64,000 nucleotides of DNA from Akkermansia muciniphila. GTDB lineage: Bacteria; Verrucomicrobiota; Verrucomicrobiia; Verrucomicrobiales; Akkermansiaceae. The translations under genes were made by a program, and so were the position numbers. The stretch spans positions 1,922,001 through 1,986,000 of the forward strand of contig NZ_CP156688.1 in the NCBI RefSeq assembly GCF_040616545.1, read 5' to 3'. This document shows positions 1 through 8,118 of the stretch, one piece after another (within the stretch, counting starts at the first letter, position 1; each line of letters opens with the position of its first letter). The notes below the pieces were generated by a model, which saw nothing but the letters and a program-made list of their open reading frames with translations, was not told the DNA's origin and ran no database searches.

Positions 1-146
1 CAGCCGTCCGGATTCATGCCGGTGGGAAGGTTCATGCTGATGGATGAGTCCTGCACCTCTCCCTTGCGCGGCATCAGGTAAATGCCGCCGAGCATGACGG
101 CCAGGAAAAAGGGAAGGATGAGAATCTTGAGCGTTTTAATATTCAT
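1..146 (-). CDS. exosortase-associated EpsI-type protein (N-terminal fragment)
   Basis: The first 48 or so codons of a gene that runs off the left edge of the window. The visible N-terminus is one hydrophobic segment (residues 4-25) followed by a polar stretch ending in N-L-P-T-G-M-N-P-D-G-W, which resembles the start of EpsI-type exosortase partners. It lies only 14 nt downstream of the exosortase gene on the same strand, so the two are almost certainly co-transcribed. EpsI-family proteins are periplasmic/inner-membrane partners of exosortases. The identification rests mainly on this linkage, because the diagnostic part of the protein is outside the window. Confidence 0.6.
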   Translation of the reverse strand, partial: MNIKTLKILILPFFLAVMLGGIYLMPRKGEVQDSSISMNLPTGMNPDG

Positions 147-160
147 GGCGGCGGAAACGC

Positions 161-1111
161 TTAGTGGGACTTGTTCATTTTAACGACCAGCTTTTTGCGC
201 CGGGACGGCTTCCAGATCAGCTCCCCGGCCAGCAGGGAGTGGACGGCCGCCAGGCCCGCCAGGCAGATGGGGAAGAAAAACAGCAGGCCGGACCAGTCGT
301 GCCAGGTTTTAGCCGCAAACCCGGGGTCTCCGTATTCCGCCATTACCACAATGCTGGTGATGCGGACGCCGTTGCCGATGACGGCCAGGGGAATGGCGCT
401 GAGAAAAAGCACGCATTTCTTCCAGAACTTCAGGTCGGACAGGTAGGCCCACGCGGCGGACAGCATGAGCAGGGCCATCAGGGAGCGCATGCCGCTGCAC
501 CCCCCTGAAATGTTGAAGGCGTCCCAATGGCCGTCCGTGGAGCGGATATTGGTGCCTTGCAGGTATGTATCCACCCCGAAAAGGGCCCCCCCCAGGTGCC
601 CCAGCTCCGTGGCAAGGATTTGCAGCTCCACCGTGGCCTGCTGGAAGGAAGGCAGGGGAATGCACAGCCAGAAGAAAAGCAGGGGGAAGGCAAGCAGCCT
701 GGCTACCTGCGGCCCGGCAAGATACCAGGCGCCTCCCAGCAGGATCAGGGGGAGCGCCCCTACGGCCACGCGGGGCTGCCCCACACGGTAGGAGAGGGCC
801 AGCAGCAGGCATGCCGGGATGAAAAGAACCAGTCCGCGCCAGTCGATGCGCTTGGCGGCTTCCGCTACCTTCTTCCTGGCGTGGTACAGCATGAAGGCGA
901 TGATGGGGACTACCAGCCAGCCGTGTTCATAATCCGTCTGCTTGTTCCAGGAGGAAATGAGCCACTGGATGCTGTTGTCATTCCCGGAGGAGCCGAATTC
1001 CGGAAACGCCAGGTACGACCACGCCAGCAGGATGGCGCAGGCGGCCAGGACGGCGGCCATGGGAACGGTTAGAAATCTCTCTTTTGCATCTGGAGCGGAT
1101 GAACCCATCAT
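161..1111 (-). CDS. exosortase/archaeosortase family transpeptidase
   Basis: A 316-residue polytopic membrane protein. The family signature is present: the catalytic cysteine in G-G-C-S-G-M-R-S near residue 205, an arginine in G-N-G-V-R-I near residue 252, and a histidine in T-W-H-D-W-S near residue 280. Exosortases cleave C-terminal PEP-CTERM-type sorting tails and move the protein to the cell surface or onto exopolysaccharide. The start is one of two adjacent ATG codons. Upstream, an 83-nt divergent spacer separates it from prs. The EpsI-type gene follows directly, as in other exosortase loci. No PEP-CTERM substrate was recognised in this window, so targets must lie elsewhere. Confidence 0.9.
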   Translation of the reverse strand: MMGSSAPDAKERFLTVPMAAVLAACAILLAWSYLAFPEFGSSGNDNSIQWLISSWNKQTDYEHGWLVVPIIAFMLYHARKKVAEAAKRIDWRGLVLFIPACLLLALSYRVGQPRVAVGALPLILLGGAWYLAGPQVARLLAFPLLFFWLCIPLPSFQQATVELQILATELGHLGGALFGVDTYLQGTNIRSTDGHWDAFNISGGCSGMRSLMALLMLSAAWAYLSDLKFWKKCVLFLSAIPLAVIGNGVRITSIVVMAEYGDPGFAAKTWHDWSGLLFFFPICLAGLAAVHSLLAGELIWKPSRRKKLVVKMNKSH

Positions 1112-1193
1112 GGAGAAAAATCAAATTGTGAGAATTAAGTATTGCGATTATGTGGACCTGTGTTCAGAATGCGTCCGCTTTTCAGTTTCCGGT

Positions 1194-2123
1194 ATGAAGA
1201 TTATCAGCGGTACAGCACACAGAGAACTTGCGGAGCGCATTTCGCAAAGCGTAGGCATTCAGTTGACGGACGTCACGGTGAACACTTTCCCCGATGGGGA
1301 AAGTTTTGTAAAGATAAATGAAAACATCCGCGGCAAGGATGTCTTTCTCATTCAGCCCACCTGCCCCCCCACCAACCATAATATTATGGAATTGTGCGTG
1401 ATGGTGGACGCCGCCCGCCGCGCCAGCGCCGGACGCATCACCGCGGTGGTGCCCTTCTTCGGGTACGCCCGGCAGGACCGCAAGGACCAGCCCCGCGTTC
1501 CCATTACCGCCAAGCTGGTGGCCAACCTCCTCACCGCTGCCGGCGTGGACCGCGTGCTCACCATGGACCTGCACGCCGCCCAGATCCAGGGCTTCTTTGA
1601 TATTCCGGTGGACCACCTTTACGCTGCTCCCGTCCTGATCCGCCACCTGCGTGAAAACTACGTGAAGGACCTCCAGAAGCTCGTCGTCGTCTCCCCGGAC
1701 GTAGGCGGCGTGAAAATGGCCCGCGCCTATTCGGACGCCCTGGGCGCGGAACTGGCCATCGTAGCCAAGCACCGCGTCAATGCCACCCATGTGGAAGCCA
1801 TGAACGTCATCGGTGACGTGGAAGGCCGTGACGCCGTCCTCATTGACGACATGACGGAAACCGCCGGCACCCTGTGCGCCGCCGCCAACATCCTGAAGGA
1901 ACGCGGCGCCCAGCGCGTATTTGCCTGCGTGTCCCACGGCGTGCTGGGAGACATGGCCCGCGAGCGCATTGCCGGCTCCTGCATTGAACGCGTCCTCACG
2001 TCGGACACCGTTCCCATGGCCCATGGCCCCAAGGTGGACTGCATCAGCGTGGGAGACCTGCTGGGTCATGCCGTGCGGCGCATTCATGACGGAGAATCCG
2101 TATCATCATTGTTTGACATTTAG
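1194..2123 (+). CDS. prs: ribose-phosphate pyrophosphokinase
   Basis: PRPP synthetase, which transfers pyrophosphate from ATP to ribose 5-phosphate. PRPP feeds purine, pyrimidine, histidine and NAD synthesis. The 309-residue product has the usual bacterial length. It carries the F-P-D-G-E motif near the N-terminus, F-G-Y-A-R-Q-D-R-K (ATP-binding region), M-D-L-H-A-A-Q-I-Q-G-F-F, and a PRPP-binding loop D-D-M-T-E-T-A-G-T-L, a slight variant of the common D-D-I-I-D-T-A-G-T. The reading frame is open further upstream to 942, but that extension overlaps the divergent exosortase gene. The ATG at 1194 gives the standard N-terminus (M-K-I-I-S-G-T-A). Confidence 0.95.
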   Translation: MKIISGTAHRELAERISQSVGIQLTDVTVNTFPDGESFVKINENIRGKDVFLIQPTCPPTNHNIMELCVMVDAARRASAGRITAVVPFFGYARQDRKDQPRVPITAKLVANLLTAAGVDRVLTMDLHAAQIQGFFDIPVDHLYAAPVLIRHLRENYVKDLQKLVVVSPDVGGVKMARAYSDALGAELAIVAKHRVNATHVEAMNVIGDVEGRDAVLIDDMTETAGTLCAAANILKERGAQRVFACVSHGVLGDMARERIAGSCIERVLTSDTVPMAHGPKVDCISVGDLLGHAVRRIHDGESVSSLFDI

Positions 2124-2171
2124 ACAATTTTAGTGCAGAGTCCTGCGCCCTGACCTGAGTATCGGTTTACG

Positions 2172-2210
2172 CGGGTTCAGAAATCCCGGCGGGGCCTCTG
2201 CCTGAACCCG
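2172..2210 (+). promoter_or_regulatory. stem-loop in the prs-rplY spacer
   Basis: CGGGTTCAG (2172-2180) pairs perfectly with CTGAACCCG (2202-2210). The 21-nt loop holds a small internal C/G hairpin. No T-run follows, so it is a poor intrinsic terminator. It sits 46 nt before the rplY start and could be a leader structure for L25 control or an mRNA-end structure of prs. Confidence 0.45.
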
Positions 2211-2256
2211 ATTAGGAAACATTATCAATCAACACTCAATATTGCCTCTATAAGAC

Positions 2257-2862
2257 ATGGCTACATCCCATTCCCTCAAGGCCGAAACGAGAGCCTGCGG
2301 CTCCGGTAATCTGAAGCAACTCCGCAGCCAGGGCCTGGTCCCCGGCGTGGTTTACGGTCCCGGTTTTGACAACGTCAATGTACAGGTTGACGCCCGCGAA
2401 TTCTCCCGCATGCTGGCTTCCGCCGTTTCCGAACACATTCTGGTGGCTCTGGACATCGACGGCAAGATCGTGAAGGCTCTTCTCAAGGAAGTGCAGCACA
2501 ACCCCATCACCAACTCCTGCGTGCATGTGGACTTCCAGGCCGTTACCGATACCACGGTCATCCACTCCATCGTTCCCGTCATTCTGGAAGGTGAAGCTGC
2601 CGGCGTAGCCCTGGGCGGCGTGCTGGACCAGACCATTCATGAACTGGCCATCACCTGCCAGGTGAAGAACCTGCCTGAAGCCGTCACGGCTGACATCTCC
2701 GGCCTGAAGCTGGGTGAGACCCTCCGCATTGCCGATCTCAAGCTGCCCTCCGGCGTGAACACGGAACTGGCCGGCGACGTGATCGTGGCCATCGTGGAAG
2801 CCCCCCGCGTTTCCACGGAGGAAGCCGCTCCGGCTGCTGAAGAAGCCCCCGCTGCCAAGTAA
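2257..2862 (+). CDS. rplY: 50S ribosomal protein L25 (CTC/TL5 type)
   Basis: A 201-residue long-form L25 that binds 5S rRNA in the large subunit. The N-terminal L25 domain (residues 1-95) is followed by the TL5-type C-terminal beta domain (about 100-185) and an Ala/Pro/Glu-rich tail. The start of the domain (K-A-E-T-R, then L-R-S-Q-G-L-V-P-G-V-V-Y-G) is typical. A strong intrinsic terminator follows 28 nt after the stop. The gene shares its strand with prs across a 133-nt spacer that contains a stem-loop. The prs-rplY order is common in bacteria, although the usual pth gene does not follow here. Confidence 0.93.
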   Translation: MATSHSLKAETRACGSGNLKQLRSQGLVPGVVYGPGFDNVNVQVDAREFSRMLASAVSEHILVALDIDGKIVKALLKEVQHNPITNSCVHVDFQAVTDTTVIHSIVPVILEGEAAGVALGGVLDQTIHELAITCQVKNLPEAVTADISGLKLGETLRIADLKLPSGVNTELAGDVIVAIVEAPRVSTEEAAPAAEEAPAAK

Positions 2863-2890
2863 GCCTGACAGACTGATTTTATCTCTCAGG

Positions 2891-2926
2891 GCCCGGAACC
2901 GTTTTTACGGCTCCGGGCTTTTTTTT
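2891..2926 (+). terminator. rho-independent terminator after rplY
   Basis: GCCCGGAACCG and CGGCTCCGGGC form an 11-bp stem with one mismatch and a short A/T loop, followed directly by eight T residues. Confidence 0.9.
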
Positions 2927-3001
2927 GTCGCCAAGATGGCGTCTTCTGGTAAAGTGCAGGATACGTACTCGTCAGATCAATTTGGAAAAAGCCTTAGATT
3001 T

Positions 3002-4228
3002 ATGAACAAGTCCCTCATGTTGGCGCTGGCCGCACTCGTTCCGCTTGCTGCGGCGGATGAAGTAAAACTCAAGGATGGAACCATTTACAAGGATTGCACC
3101 GTGGAGGTGGAAACCCCGGAAAGCGTGAGCCTCCTGGTTCCCGTGGCCGGAGGAATCAAGGATTCCCTGACCATCAAGAGGGAATTGATTGAATCCATCA
3201 AGAAGGCAACTCCGGATGAACTGGAGGCCGCCAAGATCGCCAAGACGTACGCCAAGCCGGAAGCCATGAACGCCAGGGAGCTGGAGAGCGCCGTGGCCGA
3301 TCTGGACAAGGTCATCAAGAAGAATCCCCAGGGGCTGGCCCATGACGCCGCCGTGAAGGCGCGGGCCAGGGTGGTGGTCCTGCTGGAGGAAAAGAAGCTG
3401 GTGGAAGGCGCCCAGGCCGCGCAGGAAGCCAAGGATGAGGCGGAAGTGACCGTGCGCACCAAGTACGACCATGAGGCCGGCAAACTGCTGAAGCGCTTCA
3501 AGGCGCTTGCCGCCCGCAATCCCTACCAGGCCATGGCCGTGTATGACCGCTTGCGCGACGGCTACCCCGGCTCCGCCGCCCTGGCGGACGCCTATCCGGA
3601 TGCCGTTAGAATCTCCGGCCAGCTTAACCGGAGGCTGGAGGTCATGATAGCCGCCAAGGAAAAATCTCTGGAAAAGGAACGTGAAACGTTGAGAAAAGAG
3701 GAGGAAAAGCGCCGCGGGGATCCCAAGCTGACGAAAGAGCAGCGCCAGCTCCTGATGGAAGCTTTCCAGAAAAAGCAGACCGCCATCCGCGAGCGTGAAA
3801 ACCAGCTCACGGAAGTGCACCGGGCCTACCGCAAGAAGGTCAAGGAGCGCGGGGACCGCTGGTATGAACCTACGGCGGGTTCCCTGGAAGCCATGAGGGA
3901 CGTCAAGCTGGTTGCCAACACGGATGCGGAACGCCTGAAAAACCAGGAACCGGAAAAAGGCGCCGGCTCCGCCGCTCTGGAAAAGGCCTGGACCCTGTGT
4001 GACGAGAAGAAATTTGACGAGGCCATGGAGGCCCTTGCGGATGTACGCACCGCCCAGGTTCCCCGGGAATACTATGAGGAACTGACGGAAACGGTGCGCG
4101 TGGGCCTTCAGGAACAACGCGCCCGTGAACGCGCGGAACGCGCGGAAGCCGCGCGCAAGGCCCGTGAAGACCGGGACAAGAAGCGCCAGGAAGAGCGGGC
4201 TGCCGCCGCCAAGGCCAAGAAAAAATAA
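3002..4228 (+). CDS. secreted coiled-coil protein of unknown function
   Basis: A 408-residue protein with a signal peptide (M-N-K-S-L-M-L-A-L-A-A-L-V-P-L-A-A-A) and predicted cleavage around residue 18. A short beta-rich segment follows (D-E-V-K-L-K-D-G-T-I-Y-K), of the kind often seen at the start of Verrucomicrobia envelope proteins. The rest is almost entirely charged alpha helix and likely coiled coil, with a Lys/Glu-rich middle (residues 210-280) and a basic Ala/Lys/Arg tail (365-408). A tetratricopeptide-like helical arrangement is possible around residues 80-190. The open frame extends to 2936, but the ATG at 3002 gives the signal peptide. It may belong to a Verrucomicrobia-specific envelope family; I do not recognise a function. 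Confidence 0.7.
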   Translation: MNKSLMLALAALVPLAAADEVKLKDGTIYKDCTVEVETPESVSLLVPVAGGIKDSLTIKRELIESIKKATPDELEAAKIAKTYAKPEAMNARELESAVADLDKVIKKNPQGLAHDAAVKARARVVVLLEEKKLVEGAQAAQEAKDEAEVTVRTKYDHEAGKLLKRFKALAARNPYQAMAVYDRLRDGYPGSAALADAYPDAVRISGQLNRRLEVMIAAKEKSLEKERETLRKEEEKRRGDPKLTKEQRQLLMEAFQKKQTAIRERENQLTEVHRAYRKKVKERGDRWYEPTAGSLEAMRDVKLVANTDAERLKNQEPEKGAGSAALEKAWTLCDEKKFDEAMEALADVRTAQVPREYYEELTETVRVGLQEQRARERAERAEAARKAREDRDKKRQEERAAAAKAKKK

Positions 4229-4395
4229 TCCGGCTCCTTCCCGTAGAAAATATCCTCCGGAAAGCGCCGCGGGAACGGGCTTCACGGACAGGACGGATTA
4301 AATAAAAACTCAGTCCGCCCTGTTTGTCAGGCCCATTCCGTTCCTTCAACCTGCAAAGCCTCCCGGGACTTTTTCTGACGGCGGAGGCCCTGCGT

Positions 4396-4425
4396 CATGG
4401 CCCTTTTACCGGGCCATGCCGTTTT
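4396..4425 (+). terminator. possible terminator between the coiled-coil gene and hisB
   Basis: CATGGCCC pairs with GGGCCATG across a 7-nt loop, and CCGTTTTT follows. The stem is perfect but short, and it lies 170 nt downstream of the preceding stop. Confidence 0.5.
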
Positions 4426-4505
4426 TGAGGAAAAAAGGGGGCAAATCTTTCCCCATGGGGTATTTCCTGCTTTCTTCCGTAGCGGCTTCGGTATAGAAGA
4501 GTCGC

Positions 4506-5096
4506 ATGAGGAACGCTTCTTGCAAACGGGTCACCGGTGAAACGGACATCAGCATGGAACTGAACCTGGACGGCACGGGATGCGCCGCCATCGCCACGGG
4601 CCATGCGTTTTTTGACCACATGCTGGATTTGCTGGCCCGCCATTCCCTGACGGATCTCACTCTTCAAGCCAGGGGAGACCTGGACGTGGACGCCCACCAC
4701 ACGGTGGAGGACGTGGGAATCGTTCTGGGTGAATGCATCAAAAACGCCCTGGGGGACAAGACGGGAATTGCCCGCTACGGCTGTTCCTACCTGCCTATGG
4801 ATGAAACCCTGACGCGCGTGGTGATGGACCTGAGCAACCGCCCGTACGTGGTCTTCCGCATTCCGGAGGGCGGCCTGCCGGACGCTCCCAACTTTCCGCT
4901 GACCCTCTGTGAGGAATTCTGCCGCGCCCTGGCCAACAACCTGCGCTGCAACCTGCACGTGGAAGTGCTTTACGGCCGGGACGGCCACCACATCGCGGAA
5001 TCCATCTTCAAGGGCATTGCCCGCGCGCTGCGCCAGGCTGCCGCCATTGATCCCAGGGCTGCCGGAACCCTTCCTTCAACCAAGGGAATGCTGTAA
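4506..5096 (+). CDS. hisB: imidazoleglycerol-phosphate dehydratase
   Basis: Monofunctional HisB, which dehydrates imidazole glycerol phosphate to imidazole acetol phosphate in histidine synthesis. The 196-residue product has the full family length. The metal-binding motifs are present: F-F-D-H-M-L (about residue 34), D-A-H-H-T-V-E-D (about 62) and G-H-H-I-A-E (about 162), and it ends in S-T-K-G-M-L. No histidinol-phosphatase domain is fused. hisH follows after 4 nt, so the two form an operon; hisA and hisF, which often sit here, are absent. Confidence 0.96.
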   Translation: MRNASCKRVTGETDISMELNLDGTGCAAIATGHAFFDHMLDLLARHSLTDLTLQARGDLDVDAHHTVEDVGIVLGECIKNALGDKTGIARYGCSYLPMDETLTRVVMDLSNRPYVVFRIPEGGLPDAPNFPLTLCEEFCRALANNLRCNLHVEVLYGRDGHHIAESIFKGIARALRQAAAIDPRAAGTLPSTKGML

Positions 5097-5100
5097 GTCC

Positions 5101-5709
5101 ATGAAACTCGGCGTGATTGATTACGGCGCGGGCAACCTCCGCAGCGTTCTGAACACCTTTGAGGCCGCCGGCGTGAACGGGCATCTGGTCCGCACGCCGG
5201 AAGATGCGGCAGGCGTCACCCATCTGGTGCTGCCGGGCGTGGGGGCCTTTGGGGACTGCGCGGAAAAACTGCGCCGCCAGGAGCTGGTGCCGCTGATCCG
5301 GACTTGGATAGAACGGGACAGGCCGTTCCTGGGCATCTGCGTAGGTTACCAGGTCCTTTTTGAAAGCGGTGAGGAAGACGGGGAGGTGCCCGGGCTGGGC
5401 ATCTTCAAGGGAAGCGTTGTCCGTTTCCCGGAATCGGAACTCAAGGTGCCCCACATGGGATGGAACCGGCTCACCCTCTCCGATCCTGCGGACCCTGTCT
5501 GGAAGGGCATGGGGGAGGACCCGTACTTCTACTTTGTGCATTCCTATTATCCCCGTCCGGAGGATGACTCCCTGGCGGCCGCCTTCTGCACGTACGGCGT
5601 GCGCTTTGCCGCCGCCATCAGGCGCGGGAATCTGGTAGCCACCCAGTTCCATCCGGAAAAAAGCCAGAAGCTGGGCGTAAAGCTGCTGGAAAACTTCGTG
5701 TCCCTGTAA
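5101..5709 (+). CDS. hisH: imidazole glycerol phosphate synthase, glutamine amidotransferase subunit
   Basis: HisH hydrolyses glutamine and passes ammonia to HisF, which makes imidazole glycerol phosphate and AICAR. The 202-residue class I amidotransferase has I-D-Y-G-A-G-N at its N-terminus, the nucleophile cysteine in G-I-C-V-G-Y-Q (usually G-I-C-L-G-M-Q), and the His-Glu pair in T-Q-F-H-P-E-K-S-Q. The M-G-W-N and F-V-H-S-Y-Y segments of HisH are also present. The frame is open upstream inside hisB, but the ATG at 5101, 4 nt after the hisB stop, gives the standard start. Confidence 0.95.
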   Translation: MKLGVIDYGAGNLRSVLNTFEAAGVNGHLVRTPEDAAGVTHLVLPGVGAFGDCAEKLRRQELVPLIRTWIERDRPFLGICVGYQVLFESGEEDGEVPGLGIFKGSVVRFPESELKVPHMGWNRLTLSDPADPVWKGMGEDPYFYFVHSYYPRPEDDSLAAAFCTYGVRFAAAIRRGNLVATQFHPEKSQKLGVKLLENFVSL

Positions 5710-5858
5710 TCCTTCCGTGGCGGGAACCTGGCCTGGCGGAACTCTTCCCCGGAGGAGGGAAGAGGGTGGTGTTGTATTTTTTCTGCGGCATTTTGGGAAT
5801 GCTGATGACAAGCTGAATGAACCGTATGCAGGAAATAGGGTCTTATAAAACAGGCGCC

Positions 5859-7499
5859 ATGAATAATTCGTTCAGGTTAACAGGGGAGATACTCGCATGC
5901 GCGTGCATGCTGGGCGGCATCCCCGCGCATGCAAACAAAACCCCCAATAACATGTCCACTCAAGATTCAGCAGCCATTCATCTCCCGTCCCAGGGGCGTG
6001 GAGACTCCAGGGTAGAATACCTGGGCCAGTCCATGGACCAGTTGATTTACGATTTCATGCAGGAGGAAAAAATTCCCGGCATGACCCTTGCGATTGTCCA
6101 GGCCCCCTACATTCCCCGCGTAGTGGGTTACGGCGTGTCCAATGCGGAAACCGGCCTTCTCGCTTCCACCAACACCCTGTGGCCCGCGGCGGAAATCTCC
6201 CAGGGATATGCCGCCATAGCCGCCTTCCAGCTGGTGGAGAAAGGGAAAATGGACATCCATGACAAGATTTCCCGCTACGTGGCGGGGCTGCCGGAAGCCT
6301 GGCAGAACGTCTCCGTGCTCCAGCTGTTGCAGCACTCTTCCGGCATTCCGGATTACAGGAAATCCCCCCAGTTTGACATGAGTAGGGATTATGATCCGGG
6401 AGAACTCCTTTCCCTGGTCAGGCTGAACGGCCTGGAATTCCCCTCCGGAACGGACGTGCGCCAGAGCGCCACGAACTTCCTGCTCCTGTCCATGGTCATT
6501 GATGCGGTAGCGGGCATGCCTTATGAAGAATTTGTCCGGGAAAACCAGTTCCAGCCCCTGGGCCTTCAGCACACGGTGTTCGGCAAGGATCTGGGAGCCA
6601 TACAGCAGGATAACGTGCGTGGGCATGACAATGAGCATACCCTCTTCAAATCCCGTGTGGGATATGTGAACCCGGCGGAAACGGCGGCGGGATATGCCGT
6701 GAAGGACGGGGCCGTGAAATCCGTTCCTCCGCCTGCGCGCTCCTCCTTGCGCGGCTTTTCCGACATCTGGTCCACTCCGCAGGAAATCAGCTTCTGGGAC
6801 ATTTGCCTGGCCGGCTCCATCCTGGTGAAGGATGAAAAGCACCGGGACATGATTTACAAGCCCATCCGCCTGGACAATGGAAAAATCGTCCCGGCCATGG
6901 CGGGCTGGCAGTTCCCGCACCACAAGGGCCTGATGGACATCAAGGGCGGCGTTCCCGGCTTTTCCTCCTACATCTGCCGGTTCACGGCCCCTTCCGAACT
7001 GGTGTGCGTGACCCTGACGGCGAACAAGGAAGGCGTGGACCTGACCAACCTGGCGCGCCGCATTGCCGGAGCGCTGGATCCCAAGCTCGGCTCCGGCCAG
7101 CTGGATGACAATTCCCTGTATCTTTATGAAAGCGTGTTCGGCGTGGATGAAACCATGGAACGCATTGAAAAGATTCTGGAGGGAAAATCCATTCCCGTCT
7201 TCGCCAGGATTGACCACGGAAAAAATGCCCGTGAGGCGGGGCTGGAAATGCCTCCCTCCAAGGTGGTCATTTTTGGCTCCCCCAAGGTAGGCACCAATCT
7301 GATGCTCGGAAATCCGGGCATTGCTACGGAACTGCCCCTGCGCATTGCCGTGTGGGAAGATAAGGAAGGCAGCACGTGGATCAGCTTTCCCCACATGGAA
7401 AAAATTGCCAGGGAATACGGCGTGGAAAATCTGCCTCCTGTTGCCCCCATCCGCCAGTTGCTGCGGAACATCGCCTCAAAAGCGGCCAATGTCTATTAA
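5859..7499 (+). CDS. secreted beta-lactamase/esterase-fold protein lacking the catalytic dyad
   Basis: A serine beta-lactamase-like (PF00144-type) protein of 546 residues. The typical context of the first motif (Q-L-V-E-K-G-K-M-D-I-H-D-K-I) and of the last (G-G-V-P-G-F-S-S) is easy to align. In place of S-x-x-K it reads E112-I-S-Q115, and in place of Y-S-N it reads Q202-S-A204. Nucleophile, general base and tyrosine all appear replaced, so it is probably a non-catalytic binding protein. About 140 residues of unknown function follow the domain. The N-terminus from 5859 looks like a signal peptide (cleavage near A-H-A, residue 25). An in-frame ATG at 5817 is possible but would bury the signal. 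Confidence 0.75.
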   Translation: MNNSFRLTGEILACACMLGGIPAHANKTPNNMSTQDSAAIHLPSQGRGDSRVEYLGQSMDQLIYDFMQEEKIPGMTLAIVQAPYIPRVVGYGVSNAETGLLASTNTLWPAAEISQGYAAIAAFQLVEKGKMDIHDKISRYVAGLPEAWQNVSVLQLLQHSSGIPDYRKSPQFDMSRDYDPGELLSLVRLNGLEFPSGTDVRQSATNFLLLSMVIDAVAGMPYEEFVRENQFQPLGLQHTVFGKDLGAIQQDNVRGHDNEHTLFKSRVGYVNPAETAAGYAVKDGAVKSVPPPARSSLRGFSDIWSTPQEISFWDICLAGSILVKDEKHRDMIYKPIRLDNGKIVPAMAGWQFPHHKGLMDIKGGVPGFSSYICRFTAPSELVCVTLTANKEGVDLTNLARRIAGALDPKLGSGQLDDNSLYLYESVFGVDETMERIEKILEGKSIPVFARIDHGKNAREAGLEMPPSKVVIFGSPKVGTNLMLGNPGIATELPLRIAVWEDKEGSTWISFPHMEKIAREYGVENLPPVAPIRQLLRNIASKAANVY

Positions 7500-7544
7500 A
7501 GAGGAGCAAGCGTGCGTTTTTGAAGAGTAAATTACCCGTAAAGA

Positions 7545-7580
7545 AAAGGACCGCCTCCGTAAAGAGGCGGTCCTTTCAGT
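7545..7580. terminator. bidirectional terminator between the hydrolase-like gene and rpsF
   Basis: AAAGGACCGCCTC and GAGGCGGTCCTTT form a perfect 13-bp stem with a 6-nt loop. The A and T flanks allow it to work for the plus-strand gene and for the convergent rpsF. Confidence 0.85.
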
Positions 7581-7621
7581 AAAAAAGCAAGGAGCGGATG
7601 CTTCGTCCGCATGTGCCGGAT

Positions 7622-7906
7622 TTAGGCGATCACCTTGTAGTACTGAAGGTGAATCTGGGGATTCAGGCGAAGGCGTTCGCGGATGGTTCTGATGGCGGAA
7701 GGTTCCGCGGAGAACGTGTAAGTCACATACTGGCCGGCGGAAAGGTGGTTGGATTCATAGGCGAATTCACGGCGTCCGGCGTTTTCGGTCTTGGTGATGT
7801 CGGCGCCTTCTTCCTTCATCGTAGCGGCTACGGTATTGATCAACTCCTCAACGGGGGTTTCCGTACCCTTCATGTTGAATACGATAAGAGCTTCGTAATT
7901 TCTCAT
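7622..7906 (-). CDS. rpsF: 30S ribosomal protein S6
   Basis: S6 of the small-subunit platform, where it forms a heterodimer with S18. The 94-residue product begins M-R-N-Y-E-A-L and keeps the ferredoxin-like fold pattern, with G-R-R-E-F-A-Y and Y-V-T-Y-T-F segments. A frame extension to 7960 adds unlikely residues from the leader, so I use the ATG at 7906. The gene stands alone: neither rpsR nor ssb is next to it, unlike the common rpsF-ssb-rpsR cluster. A hairpin 39 nt upstream may serve in autoregulation. Confidence 0.95.
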   Translation of the reverse strand: MRNYEALIVFNMKGTETPVEELINTVAATMKEEGADITKTENAGRREFAYESNHLSAGQYVTYTFSAEPSAIRTIRERLRLNPQIHLQYYKVIA

Positions 7907-7945
7907 GGTCTTGTGATAATTAGAAATGTGTCGTGCGAACGGTGC

Positions 7946-7969
7946 GCACCTTGCGGGCAAGTAAGGTGC
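7946..7969 (-). promoter_or_regulatory. leader hairpin of rpsF, possible S6:S18 binding site
   Basis: On the minus strand GCACCTT pairs with AAGGTGC around a 10-nt loop that contains CCG, 39 nt before the rpsF start. S6:S18 autoregulatory leaders in other bacteria expose a CCG in a structured element. The match here is by eye only. Confidence 0.35.
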
Positions 7970-8118
7970 AATGATTGCCGCCAGAAAGCAAGCCTATTTT
8001 TTACCTTGTTTTGGGGAACGGCCCGTTTCCCGCATTTTATTCCCGCCTTGGGTGGGAATAAAGGAGGCAAAGCCCGGAAGGGGTTGACTTTCCGTGTGCG
8101 GTTGACAATGATCCGTTC

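Noticed and set aside
942-1193. Upstream extension of prs
   Set aside because: It overlaps the divergent exosortase gene and lacks PRPP-synthetase similarity before the ATG at 1194.
2972-4285. Minus-strand frame of 437 codons opposite the coiled-coil gene
   Set aside because: It mirrors a Lys/Glu-rich coding sequence and has no signal or motif of its own.
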